Source: WQUF01 sp031549525
GTDB lineage: Bacteria > Bacillota > Clostridia > Clostridiales > Clostridiaceae
Assembly (NCBI GenBank): GCA_031549525.1
Contig: JAVBPQ010000125.1
Coordinates: forward strand, 1-38,576
Reading direction: 5' to 3'
Length of the DNA: 38,576 nucleotides
Made by a program: the position numbers and the translations under genes. Positions within the stretch are counted from its first letter, which is position 1. Every line of letters starts with the position of its first letter. Positions 1 through 9,211 of the stretch are shown piece after piece. Under the pieces are notes generated by a model. The model was not told where the DNA came from and did not search any database. It worked only from the letters and a program-made list of their open reading frames with translations.

Positions 1-655
1 AAGCTTATTATCATTTAAAAATAATGTATATAAATTAATTAAATTTTCAAGTTCTAAAGGTATAGCTCCTGTTAATTGATTATATGAAAGATCTAAAACT
101 CTTAGTTCAATTAATTTTCCAAGTTCAGGTGGTATAGATCCTGTTAATTGATTATTAGAAAGATTTAGACGTTCCAATTGAGTTAAATTACCAAGTTCAA
201 GTGGTATAGTCCCTGTTAATTGGTTATTATCGAGAAATAAATATGATAATTGAGTTAAATCACCAAGTTCAACAGGTATATTTCCTGTTAATTGATTATG
301 TGAAAGACTTAGAGCTCCCAATTGAGTTAAATTGCTAAGTTCAACAGGTATAGTTCCTGTTAATTGATTATCATGCAAATATAGGTATTCCAATTGAGTC
401 AAATTACTAAGTTCAGCAGGTATAGCCCCTGTTAGTTGATTAAGACTAAGATTTAAATCTTTCAATTGAGTTAGGTTAGCAAGTTCAACAGGTATAGCCC
501 CTGTTAGTTGATTACGAAAAAGATCTAATTCTTTCAATTGAGTTAGGTTAGCAAGTTCAACAGGTATGCTTCCTGTTAATTGATTCTTATACAAAGATAA
601 GTATTCCAATTGAGTCAAATTTCCAATTTCAGGAGGTATAACTCCAGTTAATTGA
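1..655 (-). repeat. 72-bp direct repeats encoding LRR units
   Basis: About nine near-identical 72-bp units lie head to tail within the LRR gene. On the + strand each contains a version of CCTGTTAATTGATTA followed by CAATTGAGTTAAATT. Identity between units is high at the DNA level, so copy number could change by recombination. Confidence 0.9.
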
Positions 656-987
656 TTTCCATTCCACTCTCCAATTATCTGTAATTCTGTTAAACCAGTT
701 AAATATCCTATTGATGAAGGTATGTAACAACCTGTAGTTGAAATATCACTCTTAATACTAGTTATTGTCTTTAAATCCCCATATGTTATATCTCCCCATA
801 TTTTCCCAGTTTGATTTTTAATTTCGTCTATTAACCAAGTTTGATTTTCAAAAATAGCAGGATTCACTATATCTGTATCTAAATGAGAATCTAATGCATA
901 TGTATTTACAGTTCCAAAAAATCTTGTATAAGTCATGCTTATTAATATCATTAAAAGCGTTAATGACATTGTTTTAAAGTTTTTCAT
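1..987 (-). CDS. Secreted plant-type leucine-rich-repeat protein, C-terminus cut by window edge
   Basis: The frame is open from an ATG at 987 to base 1 (329 codons, no stop), so the C-terminus is missing. AAAGGAG lies just upstream of the ATG. The N-terminus has a lysine-containing start, a hydrophobic stretch and a plausible signal-peptidase site after about residue 31 (TYA/LDSH). Residues about 32-105 form a cap of the kind found before bacterial LRRs (TGKIWGDITYGDLKTITS). From about residue 110 there are nine complete 24-residue repeats and the start of a tenth, of the form NQLTGxIPxELxNLTQL followed by xxLxLxx. The LTGxIP core is the plant-specific LRR class, also known in some bacterial surface proteins. 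The role is probably extracellular binding; any anchor or catalytic domain would lie beyond the edge. The family is clear, the function is not. Confidence 0.9.
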   Translation of the reverse strand, partial: MKNFKTMSLTLLMILISMTYTRFFGTVNTYALDSHLDTDIVNPAIFENQTWLIDEIKNQTGKIWGDITYGDLKTITSIKSDISTTGCYIPSSIGYLTGLTELQIIGEWNGNQLTGVIPPEIGNLTQLEYLSLYKNQLTGSIPVELANLTQLKELDLFRNQLTGAIPVELANLTQLKDLNLSLNQLTGAIPAELSNLTQLEYLYLHDNQLTGTIPVELSNLTQLGALSLSHNQLTGNIPVELGDLTQLSYLFLDNNQLTGTIPLELGNLTQLERLNLSNNQLTGSIPPELGKLIELRVLDLSYNQLTGAIPLELENLINLYTLFLNDNKL

Positions 988-1375
988 AATAAATTTTCTC
1001 CTTTAATTTTTATGTACATATTTTTAATTATTATTTAATGGAATGTTGACATACATGACTTCATCTCTTAGTAGAACTATTTTGAACAGATTGATCTTGA
1101 TAAGTATTAGATAAATTTCTGAATTGATTAAGATAGATTATCAGTAAATTTTATTTAAAATCACCCCTCTTCTTTATTTAGCAAATTTTAAATAATGACT
1201 TTATTAATTTACAATTACTTTATACTATTTGGTATTTTATGTATATTTCAAAATATTATACTAGTTAGAGCAATAAATTTTCCTCTAAGGTTAAAGGGTA
1301 TCCCCCTATATTTCAAATAATCAAATTATATGATATGATTGTTATTATGATTAATATAGAAAGGTATCAATAATT
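988..1375. other. Divergent intergenic region
   Basis: These 388 bases separate the leftward LRR gene from the rightward MFS gene. They hold the LRR ribosome binding site and probably both promoters. A weak candidate for the MFS gene is TTTCAA (1311-1316), 17 bases, TATGAT (1334-1339). No gene or strong hairpin was seen. Confidence 0.5.
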
Positions 1376-2572
1376 ATGGAAAGTACTTTTAAGTTAAATG
1401 AAAATGTTAAAATTAAAACAGGAATCTTAGCATCATCATCACTGCATATGGCTACCATTGGGCTTGGGGCAGCAATTCCACTTATGATGAAAGCTTATTT
1501 AGGTGCAAATCAAACAATTGTACAAAGTGTCGTCACACTGCCAACTTTAGTGAGTGTCCCTGTTTCCCTTATAATAGGAGCTAATGCAGATAAAATTGGA
1601 AAAAAGAGAGCCATATTAATTGGTTGTATAATAGCTTTAATGGCAGGGCTTATACCTGTATTTATTGATGTTTCTTTGACACAGCTTCTTATTGCAAGTG
1701 CATTTATTGGAGTAGGCTTAGGGTTTATAATACCTACATCCACAGGACTCATCACTGATTTTTTTGAAGGACCTGAACAGATGGATTTGATGGGAAAGCA
1801 ATCTGCTTTTGTAAATATGGGAGGTATGCTTTTATCAATTTTAGGAGGGATATTTGCTTTATCTAACTGGCATAATACTTATCTAATTTTTATTTATATA
1901 GTACCAATTTTCATCCTTGTTTTATTTCTTATACCTCGTGATAAAAAACAAAAACTTCACACCGATCATGGTTTAAATAAAAAAGCTAAGCTTAGCAAAG
2001 AAGTATTTATTATGTGCGCTATAATCATAGTTTTTGGAATATCCTTTGGGGTAGTAAATACGAATAATGCAATTTTAGTTATGGAAAAGGAATTAGGTAC
2101 TGCAGCTACTGCAGGTTTTGCGGCTTCTATGATGACTGGAATTGGTATAGTATGTGGGCTTTTATATGGAAAGATCGCTGGTTTTTTAAAAAATTTAATA
2201 CTGCCTATCGCTCTTTTATGTGCAGCATTAGGTACTTTTATTATAGGTTCTGCAAATTCCCCAGTAGTATTATATATAGGCAGCATATTATCTGGTGCAG
2301 GTTTATCTTTAACCATGCCTACAAGTTTATTTAGAGTATCGCAATCTGTAGATCAAGCATCTGCAACCTTATCTATGTCTATATTTTTAGCTTGCTCAAG
2401 TACATCACTTTTTATATCTCCGCTTATTTTTAACCCTATTTCTATTGCTTTTAATAATAATTTTGCTCAGTTTCGATTCTTTATGGCTTCTGTTTGTTTA
2501 ATTATATTGACAGTTTTAGCATTTTTTCATGTAACTAACACCAAGAGCATCAAAAATACTGTAAAATCATAA
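1376..2572 (+). CDS. MFS transporter
   Basis: A 398-residue protein made almost entirely of hydrophobic segments, about 12 predicted membrane helices. The loop between helices 2 and 3 reads GANADKIGKKRAI, the usual major facilitator signature (G-x3-D-x2-G-(K/R)-(K/R)). A more hydrophilic stretch around residues 190-210 (PRDKKQKLHTDHG) fits the central cytoplasmic loop between the two six-helix halves. It is probably a proton-driven exporter or importer of a small molecule; the substrate cannot be read from sequence. The gene is monocistronic, with a terminator directly behind it. The ribosome binding site (AAAGG, about 9 bases before ATG) is moderate. Confidence 0.85.
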   Translation: MESTFKLNENVKIKTGILASSSLHMATIGLGAAIPLMMKAYLGANQTIVQSVVTLPTLVSVPVSLIIGANADKIGKKRAILIGCIIALMAGLIPVFIDVSLTQLLIASAFIGVGLGFIIPTSTGLITDFFEGPEQMDLMGKQSAFVNMGGMLLSILGGIFALSNWHNTYLIFIYIVPIFILVLFLIPRDKKQKLHTDHGLNKKAKLSKEVFIMCAIIIVFGISFGVVNTNNAILVMEKELGTAATAGFAASMMTGIGIVCGLLYGKIAGFLKNLILPIALLCAALGTFIIGSANSPVVLYIGSILSGAGLSLTMPTSLFRVSQSVDQASATLSMSIFLACSSTSLFISPLIFNPISIAFNNNFAQFRFFMASVCLIILTVLAFFHVTNTKSIKNTVKS

Positions 2573-2587
2573 CAAACTCTTTTAAAA

Positions 2588-2626
2588 TAGATTTATCAGA
2601 AATCCTGGTAAATCTATATTATTTTT
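2588..2626 (+). terminator. Rho-independent terminator of the MFS gene
   Basis: A 12-bp stem, TAGATTTATCAG (2588-2599) with CTGGTAAATCTA (2605-2616), one G-T pair and a 5-base loop, followed by a T-rich tail. It separates the MFS gene from the sugar operon. Confidence 0.85.
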
Positions 2627-2693
2627 CTAATATAATCGTCTAATAGATTATCTAAAAATCTCAAAATTCTCTCATATTATTTTAATGAAAACC

Positions 2694-2722
2694 TTGACAT
2701 TAAGATATAATGATGTTAGTAT
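2694..2722 (+). promoter_or_regulatory. SigA-type promoter of the disaccharide operon
   Basis: TTGACA at 2694-2699, a 17-base spacer, and TAGTAT at 2717-2722. This predicts a start near 2729, about 30 bases before the GH65 start codon and inside the operator. Confidence 0.8.
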
Positions 2723-2727
2723 GATAT

Positions 2728-2739
2728 CGAATCGTTTCG
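2728..2739. promoter_or_regulatory. LacI-family operator
   Basis: CGAATCGTTTCG is an imperfect palindrome (10 of 12 positions symmetric) around a central CG, the shape of LacI/GalR operators. It covers the predicted transcription start, where bound repressor would block transcription. The likely ligand is the LacI-type protein encoded at 8194-9186. CcpA binding is a weaker alternative because the outer positions do not fit a cre site. Confidence 0.75.
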
Positions 2740-2759
2740 GAAATAAGTGAGGAATATTT

Positions 2760-5075
2760 ATGATTTATAATTTAGGCAAAGGAAAAGATGAAAATTTTAT
2801 TCTTGCAGAAGATTATTTTAATAAGGATAACTTTAGAAAATATGAATCCATAATGTGCCTTGGAAATGGATATTTGGGTTTACGAAATACTAATGAGGAA
2901 GACTATGTATCTCAAGTGCGTGGTCTTTATATTTCTGGATGTTTTAATCGTTTCCATGAAACTGAAGTTACAGAATTACCAAATTGCCCTGATGTAATTG
3001 GGATGAAAATATGGTTAAATGAGAAAGAGTTTGATTTAACTCAGTTTACAATATTGAATTATGAGAGAACCTTAAATATACGAAGCGGTTTGGCTACAAG
3101 AATTGTTGAAATTAAATCCAAATCTCAAGAGAGATTTATATTAAAATTTAAAAAGTTCGTCTCTATGGATAATCTGCATTTAATCTGTCAAAAAGTTGAG
3201 ATTTTACCTTTAGATGATGATGTAGATTTTAAATTATGCACAGGAATTGATGGACAAGTTACTAATTCATCAGTTCAACATTTTTCAGAAGGAGATAAGA
3301 GGCTTTTTAATGATAAAATAATGCAATCTTGCTTTAAAACCACAGAGTCAAAGATAGATTTTGTTTTAAATTCTTCAGTTAAGTTTAATACAGAGGATTA
3401 TTTCTCTCAAATACAGATGGATAGAAGAAAGATATTTATGAACTTTAAAAAGAAGATTAAAAAGGGCGACACTTTAATATTTGAAAAATTTTCCACAATA
3501 CATACATCAAGGGATAAGGAAAATGAAAACCTTTTATTAGAAGATTTTAAGAAAAAGTCTAAAGAAGAATTAAATGAAATTATAAAATATGATTTTGAAG
3601 AATTGTTTTTAAAATCTGAAGATTGTTTTTTAAAAAATATTTGGAATAAATCCGATATTAAGATAAAGAGTATAAACTCTTTTGACCAATTCGCTGTTAG
3701 ATTTTCTATCTATCATTTACATATAATGACACCAGCTCATGACAGCAGGATGAGCATAGCCGCTAAAGGATTATCTGGCGAGGGTTATAAAGGGCACGTA
3801 TTTTGGGATACTGAAATATTCTGCTTGCCTTATTTTATATATGAACATCCAGAGATTGCAAGGAAACTATTAGAATATAGATTTAATTCCCTAATATCTG
3901 CTAGAAAAAAAGCTTCATCTGGGGGCTACCTCGGAGCACAATATCCATGGGAATCTGCATGGATAGATGATGGTGAGGTTACACCTGTATGGGGAGCTGC
4001 AGATATAATAACTGGAAAGTCTACAAAAATTTGGTCAGGCTTTATAGAAATACATGTTACAAGCGACGTCGTCTATGCTATTGAACAATATTTTAAAATA
4101 GCAAGGGATTTAGATTTTATGAAAAGATATGGTTACGAAATTATATTTGAAACCGCCCTCTTTTGGACATCAAGGCTTGAATATAATGAAAATTTAGATT
4201 TATATGAAATAAATGATGTGATGGGTCCTGATGAATATAAGGAACATGTAAATAACAATGCTTTTACCAATCAAATGGCTTACTACAATATGAGCCTAGC
4301 ACTAAAGTATTTTTATAAATTAAAGTCAAATGATGAGGATACCTTTAAAATACTTGAAAATTCAATAAATATATCCTCAATTGCAGAAAAAATAGAAAAA
4401 ATTATAAATAAGATTTATCTTCAAAGACCTAATAAAAATTTGATAATCCCTCAGGATGATACTTATTTAAACCTAAAGAGCATAGATTTAACACCATTTA
4501 AAAACCAAAAACATGTAGGAGAGATCTTTAAATTTTATAATTTAAAGCAGGTTAATGAAATTCAAGTTTCAAAGCAAGCAGATATTATGATGATGTTATA
4601 TTTATTGGAAGATGAATTTGATTATGAAACTATAAAAGCTAATTATGATTATTACGAACCAAGAACATTGCACGATTCTTCCTTAAGCCTCTCCACTCAT
4701 TGTATTTTAGCTAAAAAAATGAACCATATGGAGCTTGCATATGAGCTGTTTCATAAGTCTATAAAAATTGATTTAGGAGAAAATATGCAATCTTCCAATG
4801 ATGGTATACATGCAGCATCAATTGGGGGAATATGGAGAGCTACAATATTAGGATTTTGTGGAATTAAAAATATAGACGAAATCTTAGAAATAGACCCACG
4901 TTTGCCAAATGAATGGGACATGATTGAATTTAATCTTGTATTTAGAGGGAACAGCATGAACCTTTTGATCACAAAGAATACTATAGCAATTGTCCTTTAC
5001 GAAAATAAAGAAGTAAAGATTAAAATTAAAGATGAAATATACACTGTAAATGATGAAATGAAATTTAAATATTAA
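2760..5075 (+). CDS. GH65 alpha-glucoside phosphorylase (kojibiose/nigerose/maltose type)
   Basis: A 771-residue inverting phosphorylase of glycoside hydrolase family 65, which cleaves an alpha-linked glucosyl disaccharide with phosphate to give beta-glucose-1-phosphate and a released sugar. The N-terminal beta-sandwich covers about 1-270. The (alpha/alpha)6 barrel follows, with the signature GYKGHVFWDTE (W349-D350) and the catalytic loop GPDEYKEHVNNNAFTN, where E492 is the predicted general acid. A short C-terminal beta domain ends the protein. Length is normal for the family. No signal peptide, so it acts in the cytoplasm on imported sugar. The beta-phosphoglucomutase later in the operon uses its product. 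Substrate (kojibiose, nigerose, maltose, trehalose or a glucosyl-rhamnose) is not resolved. GAGG lies 7 bases before the ATG. Confidence 0.92.
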   Translation: MIYNLGKGKDENFILAEDYFNKDNFRKYESIMCLGNGYLGLRNTNEEDYVSQVRGLYISGCFNRFHETEVTELPNCPDVIGMKIWLNEKEFDLTQFTILNYERTLNIRSGLATRIVEIKSKSQERFILKFKKFVSMDNLHLICQKVEILPLDDDVDFKLCTGIDGQVTNSSVQHFSEGDKRLFNDKIMQSCFKTTESKIDFVLNSSVKFNTEDYFSQIQMDRRKIFMNFKKKIKKGDTLIFEKFSTIHTSRDKENENLLLEDFKKKSKEELNEIIKYDFEELFLKSEDCFLKNIWNKSDIKIKSINSFDQFAVRFSIYHLHIMTPAHDSRMSIAAKGLSGEGYKGHVFWDTEIFCLPYFIYEHPEIARKLLEYRFNSLISARKKASSGGYLGAQYPWESAWIDDGEVTPVWGAADIITGKSTKIWSGFIEIHVTSDVVYAIEQYFKIARDLDFMKRYGYEIIFETALFWTSRLEYNENLDLYEINDVMGPDEYKEHVNNNAFTNQMAYYNMSLALKYFYKLKSNDEDTFKILENSINISSIAEKIEKIINKIYLQRPNKNLIIPQDDTYLNLKSIDLTPFKNQKHVGEIFKFYNLKQVNEIQVSKQADIMMMLYLLEDEFDYETIKANYDYYEPRTLHDSSLSLSTHCILAKKMNHMELAYELFHKSIKIDLGENMQSSNDGIHAASIGGIWRATILGFCGIKNIDEILEIDPRLPNEWDMIEFNLVFRGNSMNLLITKNTIAIVLYENKEVKIKIKDEIYTVNDEMKFKY

Positions 5076-5094
5076 AATATGGAGGTATTAAATT

Positions 5095-6363
5095 ATGTTA
5101 AAAAAACTGATTTCTTTAGGACTTCTTGCCTCTTTGCTATTTTCATCTTGCACTCCAAAGGATACTGCTACTTCAGCAAATACTGCTTCTGCAAATGCTA
5201 AAACAAAAGAGACAGTGACATTAGGTTTATGGCAAGGTAATGAACAAGAACAAAATGCACTGGACGCAGTGTTAAAAAATATTGAGGAAAAACACAATAT
5301 TGTAGTTGAGAAAAAAATGTACACTGAGTATGAAACACAGTTAAAGGCTGACATTGCTGGTGGCGTTGCTCCTGACGTATTCTATGTAGATGCATTTATA
5401 GCTCCTGAACTTGTTGAATCTCAAGTTCTAGAACCAATACCTGATAACATAAAACAAGAAACTAAAGTGGATGATTTCTTTTCTAACTTGATGGGTGCTT
5501 TTTCTGATGGAACAAATCTATATGGATTGCCAAAAGATTTTTCTGCTCTAGCTGTTTTTTATGATGAAACACTTCTGACTAATGCAGGATTTACTAAAGA
5601 TGATATACCTAAAGCTTTAGAGGAATGGCCTGCATTTCTTGAAAAACTTCAGCAAAAACTCCCTAGTGGAGTTGCTGCTCTTTCTGTAAATCAGGAGCTT
5701 GCTCGTCTTATGAGCTTGCTTCAAACAAGTGGCTCAAAGGTATACAAAGAAAATGGAGAATGTAATTTAGATGATGCAAATATAATAAAAGCTGTTCAAT
5801 TTATTGGGAATATGTTTAAAAACAAACTTGCTAAAACTCCAAAGGAATTGGGAAACGACTGGGTTGGAGATTCTCTTGGAACAGAAAAAGCAGCTATAGT
5901 AATAGAAGGAAACTGGATGATTGGCCATTTAAAAAACAATTTTCCAAATGTGAAATACGGAACATTAGAGATGCCAACATATAATGGAAAACCCAATACT
6001 TTAACATTTACAGTCGCATACTCTATCTTTGCTAAATCTAAAAATAAAGAAGCTGCAAGTAAATTAGTTATGTATTTAACCGATGCTGAAAACATGAAAA
6101 CTTGGTGCAATGGTGCTGGAGTCCTTCCCTCAAGAGATAGCGTTTCAAAGGAATTAAAACTTGAAGAGGATACAATACAGAAAGACATCTTAAAAGGAGT
6201 TTCTTATTCCATACCTTGGCAGAGCGGAGTCACTTTGACCATTATAAACAGAGAATTTAACAACTGGTTCCCAAAAGTTTGTACAGGTGAGATGACAGCT
6301 GCAGATGCTATGAAAGAAGCGACTAAAACTGCAAACAATGATATTTCAAGCCTAATTCAATAA
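5095..6363 (+). CDS. Sugar ABC transporter solute-binding lipoprotein
   Basis: A 422-residue extracellular solute-binding protein of family 1 (maltose/multiple-sugar type). The N-terminus has a lipoprotein signal ending in LLFSSC, with C19 as the predicted lipidated cysteine, followed by a Thr/Ser/Ala-rich linker. The mature part has the expected pattern (VTLGLWQGNEQEQ, DVFYVDAFIAPEL, GNWMIGHL and a C-terminal AKSKNKEAASKLVMYLTD). It captures the disaccharide at the cell surface and delivers it to the two permeases downstream. GGAGG is 9 bases before the ATG. It lies 19 bases behind the GH65 gene and is followed by a strong hairpin, a common arrangement for making more binding protein than permease. 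Confidence 0.93.
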   Translation: MLKKLISLGLLASLLFSSCTPKDTATSANTASANAKTKETVTLGLWQGNEQEQNALDAVLKNIEEKHNIVVEKKMYTEYETQLKADIAGGVAPDVFYVDAFIAPELVESQVLEPIPDNIKQETKVDDFFSNLMGAFSDGTNLYGLPKDFSALAVFYDETLLTNAGFTKDDIPKALEEWPAFLEKLQQKLPSGVAALSVNQELARLMSLLQTSGSKVYKENGECNLDDANIIKAVQFIGNMFKNKLAKTPKELGNDWVGDSLGTEKAAIVIEGNWMIGHLKNNFPNVKYGTLEMPTYNGKPNTLTFTVAYSIFAKSKNKEAASKLVMYLTDAENMKTWCNGAGVLPSRDSVSKELKLEEDTIQKDILKGVSYSIPWQSGVTLTIINREFNNWFPKVCTGEMTAADAMKEATKTANNDISSLIQ

Positions 6364-6388
6364 TTTTTTAATTCAATAGCTTTGTATT

Positions 6389-6437
6389 GCCAGAAAAAGC
6401 ACTTTACCTTGAGTTAAGACATCATGCTTTTTCTGGC
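6389..6437 (+). promoter_or_regulatory. Intercistronic hairpin between binding protein and permease
   Basis: A perfect 13-bp stem, GCCAGAAAAAGCA (6389-6401) with TGCTTTTTCTGGC (6425-6437), and a 23-base loop. Only a short, weak T run follows, so it is more likely a 3' stabiliser or partial terminator than a full stop. The next gene's AAGGAGG starts 10 bases later. Confidence 0.8.
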
Positions 6438-6461
6438 TATTTTAAAAAGGAGGTTCTTTAA

Positions 6462-7349
6462 ATGACTAATAAAAAACAGGAAACCATACAAGGATATCTA
6501 TTTTTAACACCTGCTTTAACTATATTTCTTATATTTACTATAATATCTATTTTATTTATATTTTTTCTCTCCTTTACAAAATATAACACGCTAAATGGAA
6601 AGATGACATTTATAGGGATAGATAATTATCTTAATTTATTTAAAGATGGACGTTTTCATATAGCCCTTTTTAACACATTTAAATATGTTATAATAGTTGT
6701 ACCTATTCAGACTCTTCTATCACTTCTCATAGCTTTAGCCTTAAATGCAAAGATAAAGTTTCCAGTGGTCTTTAGAACTGTTTTCTTTTTACCTACTTTG
6801 ACATCCTCTGCTGCTCTAACCATAATATTTATGTTTTTATTCAGCATCAATGGTCCAATCAATGGTACTCTCATGAATTTAAATATAATAAAAGAACCCA
6901 TAAGCTTTTTAACTGACGCTAGGGTTGCTTTAAATGTAATAATGGTAATGAACATATGGTCTACTATTCCTATGTATTCTACAATATATATAGCAGGTCT
7001 TCAGGATATTTCAAAAGAAGTATATGAAGCTGCGGCAATAGATGGAGCAACAGGTATTAAACAATTTCTTCATATAATAATTCCAATCATGACTCCTATA
7101 ACATTGTTTATATTCCTGACAGGATTAATTGGCTGTTTTCAAATTTTTGACCAAGCTTATATCTTTTCAAACGGAACTGGGGGACCCGCAAATTCAACGC
7201 TTACAGTAACCCTGCTTATATACCAATATGCATTTACTACATCAGGAACTATGGGATATGCAGCCTCTATTGCAGTTATGTTATCCTTAATAATCTTCCT
7301 ATTCTCCATGATCACAAGGAGATGGCAAAGTCAAGGAGGTATTGAATGA
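6462..7349 (+). CDS. Sugar ABC transporter permease (MalF/UgpA type)
   Basis: A 295-residue membrane protein with about six helices and the cytoplasmic EAA loop (EVYEAAAIDGATGIKQF...IIP) that docks the ATPase. The N-terminus (GYLFLTPALTIFLIF) is typical of the first permease of carbohydrate uptake transporters. It pairs with the next gene, overlapping it by 4 bases (ATGA), which indicates translational coupling. A consensus AAGGAGG precedes it. No ATPase gene lies in the operon; in Firmicutes such systems commonly use a shared MsmX-type ATPase encoded elsewhere, which is inferred here. Confidence 0.92.
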   Translation: MTNKKQETIQGYLFLTPALTIFLIFTIISILFIFFLSFTKYNTLNGKMTFIGIDNYLNLFKDGRFHIALFNTFKYVIIVVPIQTLLSLLIALALNAKIKFPVVFRTVFFLPTLTSSAALTIIFMFLFSINGPINGTLMNLNIIKEPISFLTDARVALNVIMVMNIWSTIPMYSTIYIAGLQDISKEVYEAAAIDGATGIKQFLHIIIPIMTPITLFIFLTGLIGCFQIFDQAYIFSNGTGGPANSTLTVTLLIYQYAFTTSGTMGYAASIAVMLSLIIFLFSMITRRWQSQGGIE

Positions 7350-8173
7350 TGAAAAAATTTAAAATTTCAAAGATATTCTTATATGGATTTTTGATAATAT
7401 ATTCATTTATAACCCTTTATCCATTTTTATGGGCAACATTTGCATCTTTTAAACCTTATGAGGAAATAGTGAGCGGAAATATAAATTTATTTCCAAAAGT
7501 CTTTACTTTTGAAAATTATATCTATATATTTACTACAGATAAGAACTTTATGTCTTGGGTTATGAATTCATTTATCGTTGCTATAATTGGAGCATTTATC
7601 AATATATTGTTTAATTCTCTTGCTGGCTATGCGCTTGGAAGGCTTGAATTTCCAGGTAAAGACCGCATATTTTATATAATCTTAGCTCTTATTATGGTTC
7701 CAGGACAAATACTTTTAATACCAAATTTCCTCATAATATCGAGAATGGGACTTTTGAATCATCTTCCTTCAGTAATTTTACCTGCAGCAGCTAATGCTAC
7801 CTATATCTTTATGATGCGACAGTTCTTTTTGAATTTTCCAAAATCTGTAGAAGAGGCTGCAGCAATAGATGGGTTAAATAGGATTCAAATATTTTTTAGA
7901 ATTGCTCTCCCCATGGCCTTACCTTCTGTATCGACTCAAGGAATCTTTGTGTTTTTAGGCTTGTGGAATGATTTTAAATTGCCAATGCTATATTTAAAGG
8001 ATCCATCAAAGTATACCCTAACCTTAGGCCTTCAAACATTTCAAGGAAGATATGCAACCCAGTGGAATTATACCATGGCAGCATCTATTATAAGCGTTTT
8101 GCCCATAATAGTCCTATATATAGTTCTAAATAAATACTTTATGAAAGGTGTTCGCCTTGGCGGAGAAAAATAA
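7346..8173 (+). CDS. Sugar ABC transporter permease (MalG/UgpE type)
   Basis: A 275-residue membrane protein with about six helices and an EAA loop (EEAAAIDGLNRIQIFFRIALP). The start FLYGFLIIYSFITLYPFLWATFASFK is split over the first helix, the usual form of the second permease in this family. It forms the heterodimeric channel with the preceding gene product. The start overlaps the previous stop; two consecutive ATG codons (7346 and 7349) are possible, and the GGAGG at 7335-7339 suits either. Confidence 0.92.
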   Translation: MMKKFKISKIFLYGFLIIYSFITLYPFLWATFASFKPYEEIVSGNINLFPKVFTFENYIYIFTTDKNFMSWVMNSFIVAIIGAFINILFNSLAGYALGRLEFPGKDRIFYIILALIMVPGQILLIPNFLIISRMGLLNHLPSVILPAAANATYIFMMRQFFLNFPKSVEEAAAIDGLNRIQIFFRIALPMALPSVSTQGIFVFLGLWNDFKLPMLYLKDPSKYTLTLGLQTFQGRYATQWNYTMAASIISVLPIIVLYIVLNKYFMKGVRLGGEK

Positions 8174-8193
8174 TAATTGGAGTGGTTTTTTAT

Positions 8194-9186
8194 ATGACTA
8201 CACTTAAAGATATTGCAAAGATAAGCGGAGTTTCTCTTACACAAGTATCTCGTGCTTTAAATGATTTTGATGATGTTAGTGAAGCTACAAAGATTAAGGT
8301 TAAAAAAGTAGCTGATGAACTTGGTTATATAAAAAATATCAATGCCTCAAGGCTTGCAAGACAAACAAGCAATCAAATATCTGTCATCGTTGAAGGGTTT
8401 TCACAGATAAGAAAAAATGAAGATAATATTTTGCTTTCTATATTAAATGGCATATATAACTTTGCTGAAAGCATAGATTATGAAGTTGTACCATTTCTAG
8501 CATCTGAAAAACATAAAAAATCCTATATTGAATACTGCAAATCCCGTTTGATAAATGGAATAATATTTATAGGCGGAAGATATGATAATATCTATTTCAT
8601 GGAGCTTATACGCTCAGATTTTCCTTGTGTAGTCATCGATATGCCTGTTATTGGAAAAAATAAAGCCTGCGTTTTGATAGATAACGAATTATATTCTCAA
8701 CAAGCTGTAAATGAGTTGATAGTTAGAGGGTATAAAAAGATAGGGATGATAAATGGACATGAATTTGCAAATGTTAGCATTGGTCGCCTTCAAGGATATA
8801 AAAATGCCCTCATGCAAAATGGTATCGAGTTTGATGAATCTTTAGTTAAAAATGGTGAATTTTCATATAGTGTAGCTTTAGATAGAGCTGAAGAGTTAAT
8901 ATCTCAAAATGTAGATGCTATATTTTCAGCAAGCGATTTAATGGCAATGGCAGTGTTTCATAAAGCAAGCGAAAGAGGGTTAAATATCCCTAAAGATGTA
9001 GCCTTATTTGGTTTTGATGGTTTAATGTGCACAAATTTTACTCATCCTAGGCTCTCTACTATAGTACAGGATAATTTTAAAAAGGGATATGAAGCTTCTA
9101 AACTGATACATAAAATATTGAAAAATCAGGAATATATGAACAAAGTTTATGTAGATTGTGAAGTCAAAATAAGAGAATCAATTTAA
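8194..9186 (+). CDS. LacI/GalR-family transcriptional repressor
   Basis: A 330-residue regulator. The N-terminal helix-turn-helix reads TLKDIAKISGVSLTQVSRAL and is followed by the hinge helix (NASRLARQ), then a periplasmic-binding-protein-like ligand domain (ISVIVEGF, INGIIFIGG, IGMINGHEF, ALFGFDG). I place the start at the ATG at 8194. An in-frame GTG at 8182 lies inside the ribosome binding site (GGAG at 8179-8182), and LacI proteins normally begin a few residues before the first HTH helix. It probably represses its own operon through the palindrome at 2728-2739 and is released by the imported sugar or a derivative. Confidence 0.93.
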   Translation: MTTLKDIAKISGVSLTQVSRALNDFDDVSEATKIKVKKVADELGYIKNINASRLARQTSNQISVIVEGFSQIRKNEDNILLSILNGIYNFAESIDYEVVPFLASEKHKKSYIEYCKSRLINGIIFIGGRYDNIYFMELIRSDFPCVVIDMPVIGKNKACVLIDNELYSQQAVNELIVRGYKKIGMINGHEFANVSIGRLQGYKNALMQNGIEFDESLVKNGEFSYSVALDRAEELISQNVDAIFSASDLMAMAVFHKASERGLNIPKDVALFGFDGLMCTNFTHPRLSTIVQDNFKKGYEASKLIHKILKNQEYMNKVYVDCEVKIRESI

Positions 9187-9211
9187 AAAATAATTTAAGA
9201 GAGGAATTTTT

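Noticed and set aside
1..6. Window begins with a HindIII site, AAGCTT
   Set aside because: It may be chance; nothing else marks a cloning or assembly junction.
1..655. Regular repeats that might suggest a CRISPR array
   Set aside because: The period is 72 bp with no unique spacers, and the repeats translate into leucine-rich repeats in one open frame.
1297..1306. GGGTATCCCC inverted repeat ahead of the MFS gene as a MerR-type operator
   Set aside because: The arms are only three to four bases and no regulator gene is adjacent.
2726..2741. CcpA cre site at the operon promoter
   Set aside because: The core is cre-like, but the second and last positions of the consensus do not fit; the CGAA/TTCG palindrome suits a dedicated LacI-type repressor better.
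8182..8193. GTG start for the LacI-type regulator
   Set aside because: The GTG is part of the ribosome binding site; the ATG at 8194 gives the normal family N-terminus.
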